61,030 bases of DNA, from positions 1 through 61,030 of the forward strand of contig NTXX01000004.1 of the NCBI GenBank assembly GCA_002559145.1, written 5' to 3'. Shown one piece after another: positions 39,978 through 49,231 of this stretch. This stretch comes from Bacillus sp. AFS006103 (lineage in GTDB: Bacteria > Bacillota > Bacilli > Bacillales > Cytobacillaceae). Position 1 is the first letter of the stretch, and every line of letters starts with the position of its first letter. The notes beneath the pieces were generated by a model. The model was not told where the DNA came from, did not search any database, and was given only the letters and a program-made list of their open reading frames with translations. The translations under genes and the position numbers were made by a program.

Positions 39978-40970
39978 TTAGCTTTTAAGAATATCCTCAA
40001 TTCTTACTAGTTCTTCTTCAGAAAAATCAAGGTTATTAAGAACAGCCACGTTTTCCTCAATTTGACTCACTCGGCTCGCACCAATCAAGACAGAAGTAAC
40101 CTTTCCACCGCGTAAAACCCAGGCAAGAGCCATTTGTGAAAGACTTTGACCGCGTTCAGTTGCGATGTCATTTAATCTTTGGACACGTTCAACCACATCA
40201 GCTGTTACATGATCTGCACTCAGGAAACCGGTCGGACTTGCTGCACGTGAATCGGATGGAATTCCTGTTAGGTATTTATTGGTTAATAAGCCTTGTGCTA
40301 ACGGACTAAAGGCAATGGAACCCACACCATTCTCTTCTAGGACATCCTGCAAGCCGTCCTCAATCCAGCGGTTAAACATGGAATACTTTGGTTGATGGAT
40401 TAATAACGGAGTGCCCAATTGATTTAAGATTTTAATCGCTTCAGCAGTTTGTTCCGCACTATAATTGGAAATTCCTACATATAACGCTTTTCCTTGACGA
40501 ACAATGGAATCTAGAGCTCCCATTGTTTCCTCTAACGGTGTGTTTGGGTCCGGACGGTGCGAGTAGAAAATATCGACATAATCAAGTCCCATCCGTTTTA
40601 GACTCTGATCTAGACTCGATACCAAATATTTTCTAGAACCCCAATCCCCGTAGGGTCCTGGCCACATCGTGTAGCCTGCTTTGGAAGAAATAATCATCTC
40701 ATCACGGTAGGGAGCGAAGTCAGTTTTTAACATTTTGCCAAACATCTCTTCTGCTGAACCTGGTGGCGGGCCATAATTATTAGCTAAATCAAAATGGGTA
40801 ATCCCCAAATCAAATGCCCTTCTAAGCATAGCCCGTCCATTTTCATAGTTATCAACACCGCCAAAGTTATGCCAAAGACCTAGTGATACCGTAGGAAGCA
40901 TCAATCCTGAACGGCCACTGCGATTATACTTCATTGCTTCATAACGATTTCCTGAAGCATGGTAGACCAT
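39978..40970 (-). CDS. Aldo/keto reductase, YghZ/L-glyceraldehyde-3-phosphate reductase-like
   Basis: This 330-residue AKR-family protein resembles E. coli YghZ, which reduces L-glyceraldehyde 3-phosphate and methylglyoxal. The start MVYHASGNRYEAMKYNR is typical of that subgroup. Catalytic residues lie in HFDLANNYG (Asp, Tyr), ISSKAGY (Lys) and YSHRPDP (His). The C-terminal LIGASRVSQIEEN binds NADPH. The start has AGAGGAA upstream. It diverges from a lactonase gene across a 22-bp palindrome, a candidate shared operator. Confidence 0.88.
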   Translation of the reverse strand: MVYHASGNRYEAMKYNRSGRSGLMLPTVSLGLWHNFGGVDNYENGRAMLRRAFDLGITHFDLANNYGPPPGSAEEMFGKMLKTDFAPYRDEMIISSKAGYTMWPGPYGDWGSRKYLVSSLDQSLKRMGLDYVDIFYSHRPDPNTPLEETMGALDSIVRQGKALYVGISNYSAEQTAEAIKILNQLGTPLLIHQPKYSMFNRWIEDGLQDVLEENGVGSIAFSPLAQGLLTNKYLTGIPSDSRAASPTGFLSADHVTADVVERVQRLNDIATERGQSLSQMALAWVLRGGKVTSVLIGASRVSQIEENVAVLNNLDFSEEELVRIEDILKS

Positions 40971-40997
40971 ATTTGTTTCCTCTTTTCTATATGTATT

Positions 40998-41019
40998 GTT
41001 AAACTATTTATAGTTTAAC
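40998..41019. promoter_or_regulatory. 22-bp palindrome between divergent AKR and lactonase genes
   Basis: Arms GTTAAACTAT and ATAGTTTAAC are perfect inverted repeats around TT. The element sits 28 bp before the AKR start and about 100 bp before the lactonase start, a position typical of an operator for an electrophile- or redox-sensing repressor of MarR or HxlR type. No such regulator gene is adjacent. Confidence 0.55.
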
Positions 41020-41117
41020 TTAATAATATCAAAACAGAAGGTAAGCATTGCATTATTTGAGTAATGATTCGATATTTTGCTAAAATAAACAGACTATACT
41101 TTTTGAGGAGCGGAAAA

Positions 41118-42176
41118 ATGACAAACAACAAAAAATATATTGGTTATATTGGAACGTACACCAAGGGGGACAGCAAAGGAATCTATTCCTTCACGTTAGA
41201 TACGAATGAGGCTAAAATTGCAGATATTAAAGTAGCGGCACAGTTAGATAATCCTACATATTTAACAATCAGTAAGGACAATCGCTACTTATACTCGGTT
41301 GCAAAAAAAGGGGAAGAAGGTGGAATCGTCGCTTTTTCAATCGAGGGAGATGGCTCACTTACAGAGATCAATAGTCAAATGCTTTCCGGCTCATCACCCT
41401 GCCATGTAAGTGTAGACAGCAAAAACCGCTATGCATTCAGTACAAATTACCATAAGGGATCCGTCGAATCATATGTAATTAACGGGGAGGGTGGTTCTAT
41501 TCAACCTCCGGCCTCTAGTATTAAACATGAAGGTTCAGGTCCAGATCCACGACAGGAGAAACCTCACACCCATTATGCAGGAGTCACCCCTGATGAGAAT
41601 TATCTCGCAGTTGTTGAATTAGGTATCGATGCACTGATTACCTATGCAATCAATAATGATGGCACCCTTTCAAAAGCAAATCTTCTGCCATTAAAAGCCG
41701 GGAGCGGACCAAGACATTTGGTTTTTCATCCGAATGGTAAATTTGCTTATATTATGACTGAATTTAGTTCTGAGGTTATTGGGTTAACCTATTATAAGGA
41801 AGATGGCCATCTTACAGAGAAACAGTATATTTCCACCCTTCCCGCCGATTTTTCAGAAAATAATCAAGGAAGTGCGATTCATATTTCATCTGATGGGCTC
41901 TTTGTCTACGCGGGTAATCGCGGTCATAACAGTATTGCAGTTTTCCGTGTCGACCAAGAAACAGGTGAACTTAGCTTGGTTGAACGTATTTCTACTGAAG
42001 GAGATTGGCCGAGAGATTTTATGTTTGACCCAACGGAGAAATTTATTGTGGCTTCTAATCAAGAGTCGAGTAATCTAGTGCTCTATTCAAGGGATAAAAA
42101 CTCAGGAAAACTCACTTTAATTCAGGCTGATATTGAGGTTCCGTATCCGGTTTGTGTCAAGTTTTTACATGTCTAA
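41118..42176 (+). CDS. pgl: 6-Phosphogluconolactonase-like beta-propeller lactonase
   Basis: This 352-residue seven-bladed propeller of the Lactonase_7 (YkgB/Pgl) family probably hydrolyses 6-phosphogluconolactone in the oxidative pentose phosphate pathway. Typical segments are GYIGTYTKGDSKGIYSF at the N-terminus, HTHYAGVTPDENYLAV, GSGPRHLVFHPNGK and YAGNRGHNSIAVF. The ATG is preceded by GAGGAG; an earlier in-frame ATG at 41064 lacks a site. A terminator follows. Assignment to Pgl rather than another lactone is by family. Confidence 0.86.
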   Translation: MTNNKKYIGYIGTYTKGDSKGIYSFTLDTNEAKIADIKVAAQLDNPTYLTISKDNRYLYSVAKKGEEGGIVAFSIEGDGSLTEINSQMLSGSSPCHVSVDSKNRYAFSTNYHKGSVESYVINGEGGSIQPPASSIKHEGSGPDPRQEKPHTHYAGVTPDENYLAVVELGIDALITYAINNDGTLSKANLLPLKAGSGPRHLVFHPNGKFAYIMTEFSSEVIGLTYYKEDGHLTEKQYISTLPADFSENNQGSAIHISSDGLFVYAGNRGHNSIAVFRVDQETGELSLVERISTEGDWPRDFMFDPTEKFIVASNQESSNLVLYSRDKNSGKLTLIQADIEVPYPVCVKFLHV

Positions 42177-42182
42177 TAGTCA

Positions 42183-42217
42183 AAACAGGATAAGTGACGA
42201 ACTTATCCTGTTTTTTT
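42183..42217 (+). terminator. Terminator after lactonase gene
   Basis: Stem AACAGGATAAGT / ACTTATCCTGTT with loop GACGA is followed by a T run. Confidence 0.9.
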
Positions 42218-42311
42218 ATAAAACAATGGTAAAAAGTAATTAATCCGGGCCAATCCTAAGTTGGATGCTTTTGATTTAATTACTTAAAAATTTAAAAAGC
42301 GAAGGTTTATC

Positions 42312-43817
42312 CTATTTAGCAGGCTTATGTTTATTAGCCAAACCATTTGCATAAGCAAATTCCTTAATTTTACTTGGGTTATCAATTTCTCCTATTGTAA
42401 CCCCCGCTGCTGCTGCACCTGTTTCAATATAAATTAATCGTGCTGCCTTTGCAGGCCTATTATCAATAACTTTTAAAGATTCTATGTTCATTTTAACTGG
42501 ATTAGTTAAATAAGAAGATACTTTAACAAGTTCAGAAACTCCACTATCATAAGCCAATAACCGATCAATACTTACTTCACTTTCGGAAGAAGTAGAATAA
42601 TTTTGGAGCACTCGGTCTGATACATTACGTGCAGTAAATTTACTTATAAAAACATCACCGCCTTCATTTCTTACACCATATCCATTAACATCGTTCATCT
42701 TCAAATCCTTAACCACCAAGGTAGGCTTTTCTTTAGCTGCGTATTGGAGACTAATTCCGTACTTTTGTCCACCCTTAATAGTAAGTTTTTCGATATCCCA
42801 TTTAGCAGAATACAATAATTTTATTGGTACTGCATTTTCACCTTTAGGAACAAAAATGTTTAGTTTATCAATCTTGGCGGTAATTGCATTGGAATATATA
42901 ACATTATCGGGACTTGTATTGTTGCTTGCCATTCGATGGACGTCCAAAGTTCCTATATCTAATATCCAATTTTTCGCGTTCTGGCTTGAAGTTCCAACAG
43001 TAAAATCATTTCCTTTTCCATAGGTAGACACATAATCGAAACGCTGATAAAATTGGGTGGCTCCTGAGTAATTGTCAGGCTCCAAATCCATAGAATTTGC
43101 CCCTGTCCATCCTTTCTCTGCATTTCCTTTAGAATTATCCAATATGGCTCGCTTTACGTATAAGTTGTTTACATAATGTATAACATAGTTCTTTCTTCCG
43201 GCTCTTACTCCCTTGACATAGTCCATTCTCACATTCTCCGACGGATCTGCCTCCGTACCACCTACAAAAATGTTATCTCCATAAGAATCATGAGAATATA
43301 CAGATTGAATATAAACGTTCTTACTAGATTCAATATGAAGATTTGCCATATGCTCATTTCCTTTTGTGACAGAATTGGAATTTCCGTCAATTTCAAAATG
43401 GCCAGTAATTTCTACATTTCTAACTTTATAAATGGCTAACGCTCGAGACCATGAGGGCATATTATCTTTAAATCTTAATATGGCTCCATCTTCAAAATGT
43501 ATATGTGTATTAGAGGGAACTTTTAACCCCCACCATACTTTTCCATCCCCATTGCGATATTTACCACTTGAAATTGTGTACACGCCTTTAGGTACAATGA
43601 TATGACGATTATTGTCTAGTATACTTTGAAATAATTCGGTTCTGTCCACTCCATCATTAGGTAGAACCCCCATATCTGTAACGTTGACTCCTATTTCTTT
43701 ATATTTCTTATCCTTGTAATTAGGTTCTGTTTCTGCTGATTCATTTTTAATTAATACCCCTGTTACTATCCCCGCAATAAGAAGAAAAACAAACAAACCC
43801 ATTAATTTCATTTTCAT
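42312..43817 (-). CDS. Exported right-handed beta-helix protein (pectate-lyase-like fold)
   Basis: This protein of about 501 residues has an N-terminal membrane anchor or signal (LMGLFVFLLIAGIVTGVLI) and then a pectate lyase/glycosyl hydrolase 28-like N-cap (DMGVLPNDGVDRTELFQSIL, IVPKGVYTIS) and repeating beta-helix coils (VRNVEITGHFEIDG, KNVYIQSVYSHDSYGDNIFV). I chose the ATG after GGAG at M6 of the longest frame. Such proteins in polysaccharide loci cleave or modify the polymer or bind it. No catalytic set can be named from sequence. It lies next to SinR-like elements and beyond the end of the exopolysaccharide operon. Confidence 0.75.
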   Translation of the reverse strand: MKMKLMGLFVFLLIAGIVTGVLIKNESAETEPNYKDKKYKEIGVNVTDMGVLPNDGVDRTELFQSILDNNRHIIVPKGVYTISSGKYRNGDGKVWWGLKVPSNTHIHFEDGAILRFKDNMPSWSRALAIYKVRNVEITGHFEIDGNSNSVTKGNEHMANLHIESSKNVYIQSVYSHDSYGDNIFVGGTEADPSENVRMDYVKGVRAGRKNYVIHYVNNLYVKRAILDNSKGNAEKGWTGANSMDLEPDNYSGATQFYQRFDYVSTYGKGNDFTVGTSSQNAKNWILDIGTLDVHRMASNNTSPDNVIYSNAITAKIDKLNIFVPKGENAVPIKLLYSAKWDIEKLTIKGGQKYGISLQYAAKEKPTLVVKDLKMNDVNGYGVRNEGGDVFISKFTARNVSDRVLQNYSTSSESEVSIDRLLAYDSGVSELVKVSSYLTNPVKMNIESLKVIDNRPAKAARLIYIETGAAAAGVTIGEIDNPSKIKEFAYANGLANKHKPAK

Positions 43818-44390
43818 ATTTTCTCCAGCCATTCCCTTTTAAGCTATTTTAACTAATCATAATTTTTGTAAACCATTCCCAAAGACGCTTTTTGTTCTTT
43901 ATCAAGAAAAAAATAATAATTTTTATTTATTAAACCAAAAGATTGTTCTCAAAAAGAAACGAACATGGTATAATTTTCTTGAGGTTCTGCATTTAGTTTA
44001 TAGACTATTCACCCACATAATGTTCTCTATTAAGAATAACCTTCTAAAGATATAATAATACACTTAATTGTGTAATAGCAATAAAGAACATTTATGTAAG
44101 GACGATTAATAAGCTAAGCCTAAGACCTTCAATTACTTACATACTAAAGTGAAGGTAAAGAAAGTTGCAAAAATTAGTTCTAAAAAAAAAACGGAATCAG
44201 TAAAATATGTTATTAATCCTAGGAAGGAAGGTACGTGTATTAATGACTAATCCCGAGAAAGGACCTCCATTTTATTAAATAAGAATATAACACTAGTACT
44301 CTTAAACATTTGAATAAATCTGGCTGTCATTTCCGATTGAACCTATACTCTGCACCAAAAGGAGTTTTGAAAAAAAAGGAGGTACCAAAT
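43818..44390. promoter_or_regulatory. Control region with SinR-like elements, left end of the EPS locus
   Basis: This 573-bp AT-rich gap separates the beta-helix gene and the metallophosphoesterase gene, which diverge. It contains three 16-bp elements, GTTCTTTATCAAGAAA (43894-43909), GTTCTCAAAAAGAAAC (43945-43960) and GTTCTCTATTAAGAAT (44022-44037), plus a half-site AAAGAAC (44083-44089). They fit the SinR core GTTCTYT with an inverted AGAA arm. An inverted repeat ACCTTCA / TGAAGGT lies near 44133-44157. A TATAAT at 43970-43975 has no well-spaced -35. Confidence 0.5.
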
Positions 44391-45353
44391 TTGAATTTTG
44401 GGAAGAAACTAGCAACTATTACTCTAATTACATTATTTTCTATCTACTTGTTTCCTTTTATGAGCAAGGCTCAAGCAGCCGAAAATTACTCTCTAACGAT
44501 TATGCATGTAAATGATTCGCATTCACATGTTGAAAAGTATCCAATGTTAACCACTGCTGTAAAAGGAATTAGAGTAGAGAATCCGAATGCACTGCTTTTT
44601 CACGCTGGAGATGTTTTTTATGGAACCTCCTACTTTACCAAATTCAGTGGAAAAGCAGATTTATGGTTTATGAATTATCTAAAATTTGATGCTATGACAT
44701 TAGGAAATCATGAATTTGATAAAGGTTCAACTGTCTTATCAGACTTTATTAACGGAGTGGATTTCCCTTTAGTCAACGCAAACCTAAATACAACAAATGA
44801 TAGTGTGTTAGAATCTCTTTCTATTAATAGCATCAGCTCTAGTCCAATGGCTAGTAAAATATACCCTGCAATAATCAAAGAAGTAAACGGTGAAAAAATT
44901 GGTATTTTTGGGTTACTTACAAATGAGTCAAAATATAACTCTCTTTTTCAGGTTTACAATCCTACCGATAAAGCAAAAGCTACAGTTGCAGCTCTTAAGC
45001 AGCAAGGAATAAACAAAATTATTCTGCTATCTCACTTAGGCTATAGTGCGGATTACAGCCTTGCAAAAGCTGTTGATGGAATAGACATTATTGTAGGTGC
45101 ACACACACACACAGTACTGAATAAACCTCTTTTAATTAGTAAAGCCGAGCCTACTGTTATTGTCCAAGCAGGACAATATTTAGATTACCTTGGTCTTTTG
45201 AATGTAACTTTTAATCCTAATGGAGTTTTATTAACCCAAAGCGGAAAGCTTCTAACTGTTAGTACTTATCCAGCTGACCCAACAGCCCAAGCGGCCCTAG
45301 ATCAAGTAAATAAGGGAACATTACCTGCTCCAGGATCACTGCCGGGACTCTAG
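44391..45353 (+). CDS. Exported metallophosphoesterase / 5'-nucleotidase N-domain protein
   Basis: This 320-residue secreted protein starts at a TTG eight bases after GGAGG, giving MNFGKKLATITLITLFSIYL and a signal peptide cleaved near AQAAE. The calcineurin-like metal-binding motifs are present: NDSHSH, HAGDVFYGT, LGNHEFDKG, LSHLGYSAD and GAHTHTVL. This is the catalytic half of UshA/YfkN-like nucleotidases; the usual 5'-nucleotidase C-terminal substrate domain is absent. After the stop, another frame still reads like a wall-binding repeat, so the protein is probably truncated. Upstream lie SinR-like elements. Substrate could be nucleotides or other phosphoesters. Confidence 0.82.
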   Translation: MNFGKKLATITLITLFSIYLFPFMSKAQAAENYSLTIMHVNDSHSHVEKYPMLTTAVKGIRVENPNALLFHAGDVFYGTSYFTKFSGKADLWFMNYLKFDAMTLGNHEFDKGSTVLSDFINGVDFPLVNANLNTTNDSVLESLSINSISSSPMASKIYPAIIKEVNGEKIGIFGLLTNESKYNSLFQVYNPTDKAKATVAALKQQGINKIILLSHLGYSADYSLAKAVDGIDIIVGAHTHTVLNKPLLISKAEPTVIVQAGQYLDYLGLLNVTFNPNGVLLTQSGKLLTVSTYPADPTAQAALDQVNKGTLPAPGSLPGL

Positions 45354-45360
45354 TAACAAG

Positions 45361-45466
45361 TGTCTTTTTGTTGAAGCCGGCAGCACCTATTACTATGTAA
45401 ACGAAGATTATACCCATTGCTGGCGGACTTTATCACTTTGGTCCCGATGGCATTCTGATACCGTAA
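45361..45466 (+). pseudogene. Decayed C-terminal cell-wall-binding repeat of the metallophosphoesterase
   Basis: Immediately after the stop the plus-one frame reads FVEAGSTYYYVNEDYT and, after another shift at about 45415, IAGGLYHFGPDGILIP and a stop. These look like choline/glucan-binding-type repeats (aromatic-G-aromatic, GPDG). The most direct reading is that the gene once ended with such a repeat and suffered two small indels. Part of the gene may also have been deleted between the catalytic domain and this piece. Confidence 0.55.
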
Positions 45467-45473
45467 AAGCCGG

Positions 45474-45507
45474 AAAGGCGAACAGATAAATTCTGTTCGT
45501 CCTTTTT
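45474..45507 (+). terminator. Terminator after the metallophosphoesterase remnant
   Basis: Stem AAAGGCGAACAGA / TCTGTTCGTCCTTT with one bulge and a short loop is followed by TT. Its survival after the decayed repeat supports the idea that the reading frame once reached here. Confidence 0.75.
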
Positions 45508-45634
45508 GCATAACGTATCCTTAGATAAAACGGTAGTCACTTCATCTAAACCGAATATAGATAGTTATATATATCCCAAATTTCGATAATACTGATACAA
45601 TTATAGGAGTAATTTAAAATAGGAGTGGCACTTC

Positions 45635-45745
45635 ATGGAAGAGCAGAGGAACTTTTTTGCAGGGTATATATGGGGCATAGCAATCTGTGTACCTATATGG
45701 ATTGTACTTTTCAGTTTCATAAAATTTGTTATTCGTTTATTTTAA
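45635..45745 (+). CDS. Small single-helix membrane protein
   Basis: This 36-residue frame starts at ATG with AGGAG nine bases upstream. A short polar start (MEEQRNF) leads to one hydrophobic helix (IWGIAICVPIWIVLFSFI) and a basic end (KFVIRLF). It has its own downstream terminator. I do not recognise a family. The codons look usual for this genome. It could be a small membrane regulator; the evidence is the ribosome binding site, composition and terminator only. Confidence 0.5.
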   Translation: MEEQRNFFAGYIWGIAICVPIWIVLFSFIKFVIRLF

Positions 45746-45770
45746 TGTTATTTTTACCAAAAAAAGAAGT

Positions 45771-45810
45771 AAAAACGTTAAGCCCTACCTGTCAAGGGAG
45801 GGCTTAACGG
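45771..45810. terminator. Bidirectional terminator
   Basis: An 11-bp stem (CGTTAAGCCCT / AGGGCTTAACG) with a 12-base loop is flanked by A5 on the left, which gives TTTTT on the minus strand. It ends the phosphoesterase lipoprotein gene and probably the small plus-strand gene. Confidence 0.82.
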
Positions 45811-45816
45811 CATTCA

Positions 45817-46728
45817 TCACTTCCAGATACTAGTTATCGGTTTCACAGAATTACTTTCCCCTGCATGAGCTAATCCATAAAGATCCTCAAGGGTCCTTAG
45901 AAGATAATAGTGGTTTAGTTTTTCATTAAATTCCCCTGGTTTCACCATTGGTCCAACGAAAAAGGTTGGTATGGTATTGTCTTTTGTCCCATTATCTTCA
46001 TCCCAAGTAACAATCAACAAACTATTATTCTTCTGCGCCCAATGGACATAGGGATCTATATTCTCCTTTAACCATTGGTCTGCTTTCTCAATGGTCCCAT
46101 CATGCATATTATTTTGTTGATTAGGTATAACAAAAGAAATGGTTGGGAGTTGATTAAAATCATCCGGAAAATTTGCAAATGGCTGATTAGCTTCTTTTGG
46201 TAGATTGGAAAAATTCACCCAGGGATTATGTTTACGAACATAATGTCCATTTGTCTTTCCGTCAAATCCTACTAATGGCAGGTCTTCAGAATAACCAGCA
46301 AAGGTGTAATTTTTTTCAATTAGTTCACTTCCCAAATTTGCTGCTGAAAATTTACTTTTCGGAACCTCATTGTCGGATATATTTTGGTTGGACCCAGAGA
46401 ACATATCCAAATAATTGGGCTGGCTAGGACGATGAATACCATGATTATTTGTTAAATTTGCACCTTTAGAAATCAAAGAATTTATATAGGAAGCTGACAG
46501 ATTCCCTATTATCTGCTCTTGTGAATGATTTTCCTCCACAACAATTACAATCTTATTTATTTTTGGGAATTTCCCCTCCTTTATTATTTCCTTAGTACCT
46601 GTTTTATTGGTAGTTTTTTGATGAGTTTGATTTTGTTTTTTAGGATTATTCTGTGTTTGAGATTCGTTTGTACATGCACTTAAAATGAATATAACTGAAA
46701 GTAAAAGTAATCCCCACTTTTTTAACAA
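45817..46728 (-). CDS. Phosphoesterase-family lipoprotein (acid phosphatase-like)
   Basis: This 303-residue lipoprotein of the PF04185 phosphoesterase family (acid phosphatase AcpA/phospholipase C group) has lipobox LSAC and a long Gln/Asn/Lys-rich linker. Family motifs include IVIVVEENHSQEQI near the start, NNHGIHRPSQPNYLDMFSG with the expected nucleophile region, ISFVIPNQQNNMHDG and VTWDEDNG. The best start is TTG eight bases after GGAGG, giving MLKKWGLLLLSV; the frame is open five codons further from an ATG that overlaps the ribosome binding site. It lies after galE, beyond a terminator. Substrate is unknown; an extracellular phosphodiester or phosphomonoester is likely. Confidence 0.82.
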   Translation of the reverse strand: MLKKWGLLLLSVIFILSACTNESQTQNNPKKQNQTHQKTTNKTGTKEIIKEGKFPKINKIVIVVEENHSQEQIIGNLSASYINSLISKGANLTNNHGIHRPSQPNYLDMFSGSNQNISDNEVPKSKFSAANLGSELIEKNYTFAGYSEDLPLVGFDGKTNGHYVRKHNPWVNFSNLPKEANQPFANFPDDFNQLPTISFVIPNQQNNMHDGTIEKADQWLKENIDPYVHWAQKNNSLLIVTWDEDNGTKDNTIPTFFVGPMVKPGEFNEKLNHYYLLRTLEDLYGLAHAGESNSVKPITSIWK

Positions 46729-46813
46729 ATTCCTTCCCTCCATCCATATTTTTTTTTACAGGTTACTACGATAAAATAAGTGACTTCTTTCAGACTAATT
46801 TATAAATAAACCA

Positions 46814-46840
46814 AACCCTTACAACATGTATGCAAGGGTT
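46814..46840 (-). terminator. Terminator at the end of the EPS operon
   Basis: On the minus strand AACCCTT-GCATACATGTTGT-AAGGGTT is followed by TGGTTTATTTAT. It lies just after galE and is the likely end of the polysaccharide operon. Confidence 0.62.
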
Positions 46841-46874
46841 AATTGAAGGTGGATGAGATAAAGCACAATTGATA

Positions 46875-47906
46875 TTAAACATATTTTATTTGGTTAATTC
46901 CATACCCATTAGGATTTTGTTTCTGCCATCGCCAAGCGTCCCTGCACATGTCTTCTATTCCTCGTTCCGCTGTCCAACCGAGACCTGATTTAGCCTTTAA
47001 CGTGTCAGCATATGAAACCCCAACATCTCCAGGTCTTCTATCAATAATTTGATAAGGAATTTTCATTCCCGTTGCTTTTTCAAAAGCAGACAAAATCTCT
47101 AGCACACTATAACCAGTCCCTGTACCTAAATTATAAGCATCGGCACCTGTAGAATTCAGAACTTTCTCTAATGCTTTAAGATGTCCCAGCGCTAGATCGA
47201 CTACATGAATATAGTCTCTCACACCTGTTCCATCAACTGTTTCATAATCACCTCCAAAAACTTTTAACTCCTGTAATTTACCAGCGGCAACCTGTGTTAT
47301 ATAGGGCATGAGATTATTAGGTATGCCATTAGGATTCTCGCCAACCCTGCCGCTCTCATGTGCCCCGATTGGATTAAAATAGCGAAGTAAAGCAATGCTC
47401 CAACTTGGATCAGCTATGTATAAATCCTGCAGGATTTCCTCAATCATCAATTTTGTTCTACCATAAGGATTGGTTGCACAAAGACGAAAATCCTCTGTAA
47501 TAGGTACTTGGTCAGGAATTCCATAAACAGTTGCAGATGAACTAAATACCAAGTTATTTACACCGTTATACTTCATCACTTGACAAAGAATCAGTGTTGA
47601 AGTAATGTTATTATGATAATATTGGAGGGGAATCTCTACCGACTCTCCTACTGCTTTCAAACCAGCAAAATGGATAACAGCATCGATATGGTGGGCAGCA
47701 AACACATTTTCCACACTATTTTGATCAAGTAAATCAACCTCGTAAAACGGGAAGTCCATACCAGTTAATTCCTTTACTCTTCTTAGTGATTCTGGATTAC
47801 TATTTGAGAAATTATCAAGAACAATAATTTCATAACCTGCATTCAATAGTTCTATACATGTATGACTTCCAATATAGCCGGCACCGCCTGTAATTAATAT
47901 TGCCAA
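46875..47906 (-). CDS. galE: UDP-glucose 4-epimerase
   Basis: This 343-residue short-chain-dehydrogenase-fold enzyme interconverts UDP-glucose and UDP-galactose (or the N-acetyl forms). It shows [10 protein letters not shown] for [11 protein letters not shown], the YxxxK pair in [11 protein letters not shown], and [12 protein letters not shown]. The start is a TTG with GAGAGGTGG upstream. As last gene of the operon it supplies UDP-galactose or UDP-GalNAc for the polymer. The symbol is by family. Confidence 0.93.
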   Translation of the reverse strand: MAILITGGAGYIGSHTCIELLNAGYEIIVLDNFSNSNPESLRRVKELTGMDFPFYEVDLLDQNSVENVFAAHHIDAVIHFAGLKAVGESVEIPLQYYHNNITSTLILCQVMKYNGVNNLVFSSSATVYGIPDQVPITEDFRLCATNPYGRTKLMIEEILQDLYIADPSWSIALLRYFNPIGAHESGRVGENPNGIPNNLMPYITQVAAGKLQELKVFGGDYETVDGTGVRDYIHVVDLALGHLKALEKVLNSTGADAYNLGTGTGYSVLEILSAFEKATGMKIPYQIIDRRPGDVGVSYADTLKAKSGLGWTAERGIEDMCRDAWRWQKQNPNGYGINQIKYV

Positions 47907-47988
47907 AATACAACCACCTCTCCAAAAAATGGGTAAGCCAAATAATACCTCGTACTACCCCACGATTTAGATAAAATACCAAGGGTAA

Positions 47989-49158
47989 TCAATGAAATGA
48001 AAATGACTTATCTGGACCTGTTATAAGGTTTATTTCTTCTTCTTTTAATACCTCGTTATACACATTTGTTAGTTCTTCCATAACAGGTTCAATGGAAAAT
48101 TTATATACTAATTCAATACTTCTATTACCAAGTTCTCTTCTTTTCTCAATAGAAACATTTAGTCCCTCGAGAGCGTTAGCAAAACCTTCTGCATCATCGA
48201 CCCCTATGACATAACCATTTTGACCATCAACTACCAAATCACGATTCCCTCTGCAGTTTGACACAACAAGAGGTAAACCCGTTGCCATTGCTTCCATGAT
48301 ATTAACCGGTAACCCTTCTCGCCTTGATGCGGAAACAGCAACATCTGCTAACTTAAAAATATGAGGCATATCCTTTCGATATCCTAAAAATTGAATCTTA
48401 TCTACTAAACCAAAATTTTCGACTTGTTCTTTATAGTACTCTTTTAAGCTACCCTCCCCGGCTAGTAACAGCTTCAAATTAGGAATTTTATCTTTAAGAA
48501 GATTGACTGTGTTTATTAGTAAATCTTGGTGTTTATTATGATTTAATTCAGCACAATAAACTAATATAAAATCATCATCATGGAGATTATTTTCTTTCCT
48601 TAACAAACTTTTCTCCCCCGGGGCAACTGGGCAAAACGTTCTTAAATCAACCCCGACACCATTAACCTTTCTAATTAAATTGGCTTGAAAACGACGGTTC
48701 AACGCTCTTTGGTAATCCTCCTCATTAATCGTTATGAGACAATCCGTATATTTTGATAACCACTTCTCAATTGGATAATAAATCATCCAATTTATTAAGG
48801 AGGCTCCTTTAAAAAAATGGAATCCATGAGCCGTATATGCAACCTTGGTGCCTGTTTTTCGCTTCGTTTTTGTAACCAAACGAGTAACTACTCCGCCCAT
48901 GGGAGTATGACAGTGTACAAGAGCAAAATCATTGCTTAAGATAATCTTCTTTAATTCTCTATATGCCTTTATATTTCCAATTTTGAAGGGCGATCGCTCA
49001 AATTGTAAATTATGCTTTTTATCCACAAAGGGGATTATTGACGAACCATTACTCGCAACATGTACTTCATAACCATTCTCTTTAAAATACCTTAAATGTG
49101 GGATATGAAAGTGTAGAATATGACTATCAACCGTAGCTGTAAATAAAACCTTTTTCAT
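47989..49158 (-). CDS. GT4 family glycosyltransferase (EpsD-like)
   Basis: This 389-residue GT-B glycosyltransferase adds a sugar to the lipid-linked repeat unit on the cytoplasmic side. The N-terminal GT4 domain (VDSHILHFHIPHLRYFKENG, HCHTPMGGVVTRL, HGFHFFKG) resembles EpsD-type enzymes, and the C-terminal half has the EX7E motif in REGLPVNIMEAMA. It lies between galE and the priming transferase. The ribosome binding site (AGGGGC) is weak. Donor sugar cannot be read from sequence. Confidence 0.88.
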   Translation of the reverse strand: MKKVLFTATVDSHILHFHIPHLRYFKENGYEVHVASNGSSIIPFVDKKHNLQFERSPFKIGNIKAYRELKKIILSNDFALVHCHTPMGGVVTRLVTKTKRKTGTKVAYTAHGFHFFKGASLINWMIYYPIEKWLSKYTDCLITINEEDYQRALNRRFQANLIRKVNGVGVDLRTFCPVAPGEKSLLRKENNLHDDDFILVYCAELNHNKHQDLLINTVNLLKDKIPNLKLLLAGEGSLKEYYKEQVENFGLVDKIQFLGYRKDMPHIFKLADVAVSASRREGLPVNIMEAMATGLPLVVSNCRGNRDLVVDGQNGYVIGVDDAEGFANALEGLNVSIEKRRELGNRSIELVYKFSIEPVMEELTNVYNEVLKEEEINLITGPDKSFSFH

Positions 49159-49231
49159 AAATAGCAGCCCCTAGTTTTATTTGAATTTTCGCAGATTGCT
49201 TCTAATCAATGAATCGAAATATTTTTCATTC

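Noticed and set aside
43945..43975. TTGTTC and TATAAT as a promoter upstream of the metallophosphoesterase gene
   Set aside because: The spacer is about 20 bp, too long for a sigma-A promoter.
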